Origin: an uncultured Fimbriimonadales bacterium
GTDB taxonomy: Bacteria > Armatimonadota > Fimbriimonadia > Fimbriimonadales > GBS-DC
DNA length: 13,597 bases
Assembly (NCBI GenBank): GCA_937934465.1
Contig: CALGZO010000071.1
Coordinates: 1-13,597 of the forward strand
Reading direction: 5' to 3'
The notes under the pieces are model-generated. The model had not been told where the DNA came from. It was given only the letters and a program-made list of their open reading frames with translations, and did no database searches. Made by a program: the position numbers and the translations under genes. This document shows positions 13,186-13,597 of the stretch, in pieces (position 1 is the stretch's first letter; each line of letters starts with the position of its first letter).

Positions 13186-13597
13186 ATGCGTGTGTGGCGG
13201 CTTTTCGGAGAACGGTGGTGGTTCATCGGCGTCGTTTTTGGGGTGTTGGCGCTCTTCGTTGCGCCGTTGGTGGTTCAGGAGCTGCGTCCACTGCGCTCGG
13301 AGAGCCTCTTCCAAGAGGCGCGTTCGGAGCTTCTGCGTCAAAGGTATCCAAGTTTCTCGGTGCGCAGCGCGAGCTACTATCTCGCCGCGTTGGCGCGGGC
13401 AGGCGAGTTCCAGCAGGGGCTTGCTTTCATTCAAAGCGCACCCAGCAATTTGAAACCCTTCCTGCTCCACGAATGGATTCATGGCTTGCTGGATGCAGGA
13501 CATATCGAGGAAGCCGCGCGCGCCGCTCAGCAACTCGCGCCGCTGCCTAAATACTCCCCCCATGACTCCGTCGTACAGCAAGTGGATTCGCTACTTG
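13186..13597 (+). CDS. Membrane-anchored helical-repeat-like protein, 5' part
   Basis: An ATG at 13186 with promoter and ribosome site opens a frame that continues to the window's end (137 full codons seen). Residues 1-10 are basic (MRVWRLFGER), residues 11-31 are a hydrophobic helix (WWFIGVVFGVLALFVAPLVV), and the rest is hydrophilic and helical. This suggests a single-pass protein with a short cytoplasmic N-terminus. YYLAALARAGEFQQGLAFIQ and HEWIHGLLDAGHIEEAARAAQQL look like A/B helix pairs of tetratricopeptide-type repeats, so a scaffolding role is possible, but I do not recognise a family. Overlapping frames in the same stretch (13190 and 13194 on plus, 13180-13581 on minus) lack start signals and are treated as shadows. 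Confidence 0.7.
   Translation, partial: MRVWRLFGERWWFIGVVFGVLALFVAPLVVQELRPLRSESLFQEARSELLRQRYPSFSVRSASYYLAALARAGEFQQGLAFIQSAPSNLKPFLLHEWIHGLLDAGHIEEAARAAQQLAPLPKYSPHDSVVQQVDSLL

Overview
This window most likely comes from a member of the Armatimonadota, probably a Fimbriimonadales-like lineage. The DNA is GC-rich. The best taxonomic clue is the prepilin-like protein at 12109-12915 (minus strand): its N-terminus, with LFPVFAQAREKAR after the hydrophobic helix, plus an H-X9-DG motif near the C-terminus, is a combination abundant in that phylum and in Planctomycetes. This assignment rests on family knowledge, not on a database search.

Layout: positions 1-901 hold the 3' part of dnaN (DNA polymerase sliding clamp), followed after 13 bp by a Tat-exported Gfo/Idh/MocA oxidoreductase. 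Next is a UvrA-like ABC ATPase (2474-4648) that lacks about the first 227 residues of normal UvrA. It starts at what looks like a leaderless promoter built into an 11-bp inverted repeat. Its last codons overlap the 3' end of rnpB, the RNase P RNA, encoded on the opposite strand at 4631-4977. Upstream of rnpB on the same minus strand is a Tat-exported PhoA-type alkaline phosphatase (5013-6500) with a Pho-box-like direct repeat before it. Between that gene and guaA lies a 319-bp non-coding element with terminal inverted repeats and several internal GGTTCCCCC/GGGGGAACC hairpins. A related copy sits at 12946-13129. guaA (GMP synthase) and infB (translation initiation factor IF-2) follow on the plus strand. 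They converge on a biotin-carboxylase gene of the methylcrotonyl/propionyl-CoA carboxylase alpha type that ends without a biotin carrier domain. The prepilin-like gene lies upstream of the carboxylase on the minus strand. The second repeat copy separates it from a plus-strand gene for a one-helix membrane protein that runs off the end of the window.

Most genes are housekeeping functions (replication, repair, RNA processing, purine synthesis, translation, acyl-CoA carboxylation), each with its own promoter; there is no single pathway operon. I see no defence island, CRISPR array, prophage or biosynthetic cluster. The parts most worth a second look are the N-terminally truncated UvrA and its palindromic promoter, the uvrA/rnpB overlap, the MITE-like repeat pair whose right ends abut promoters, the Pho-box-like site, and the recurring spacing of a -10 box 6-8 nt before the start codon, which suggests leaderless transcripts.
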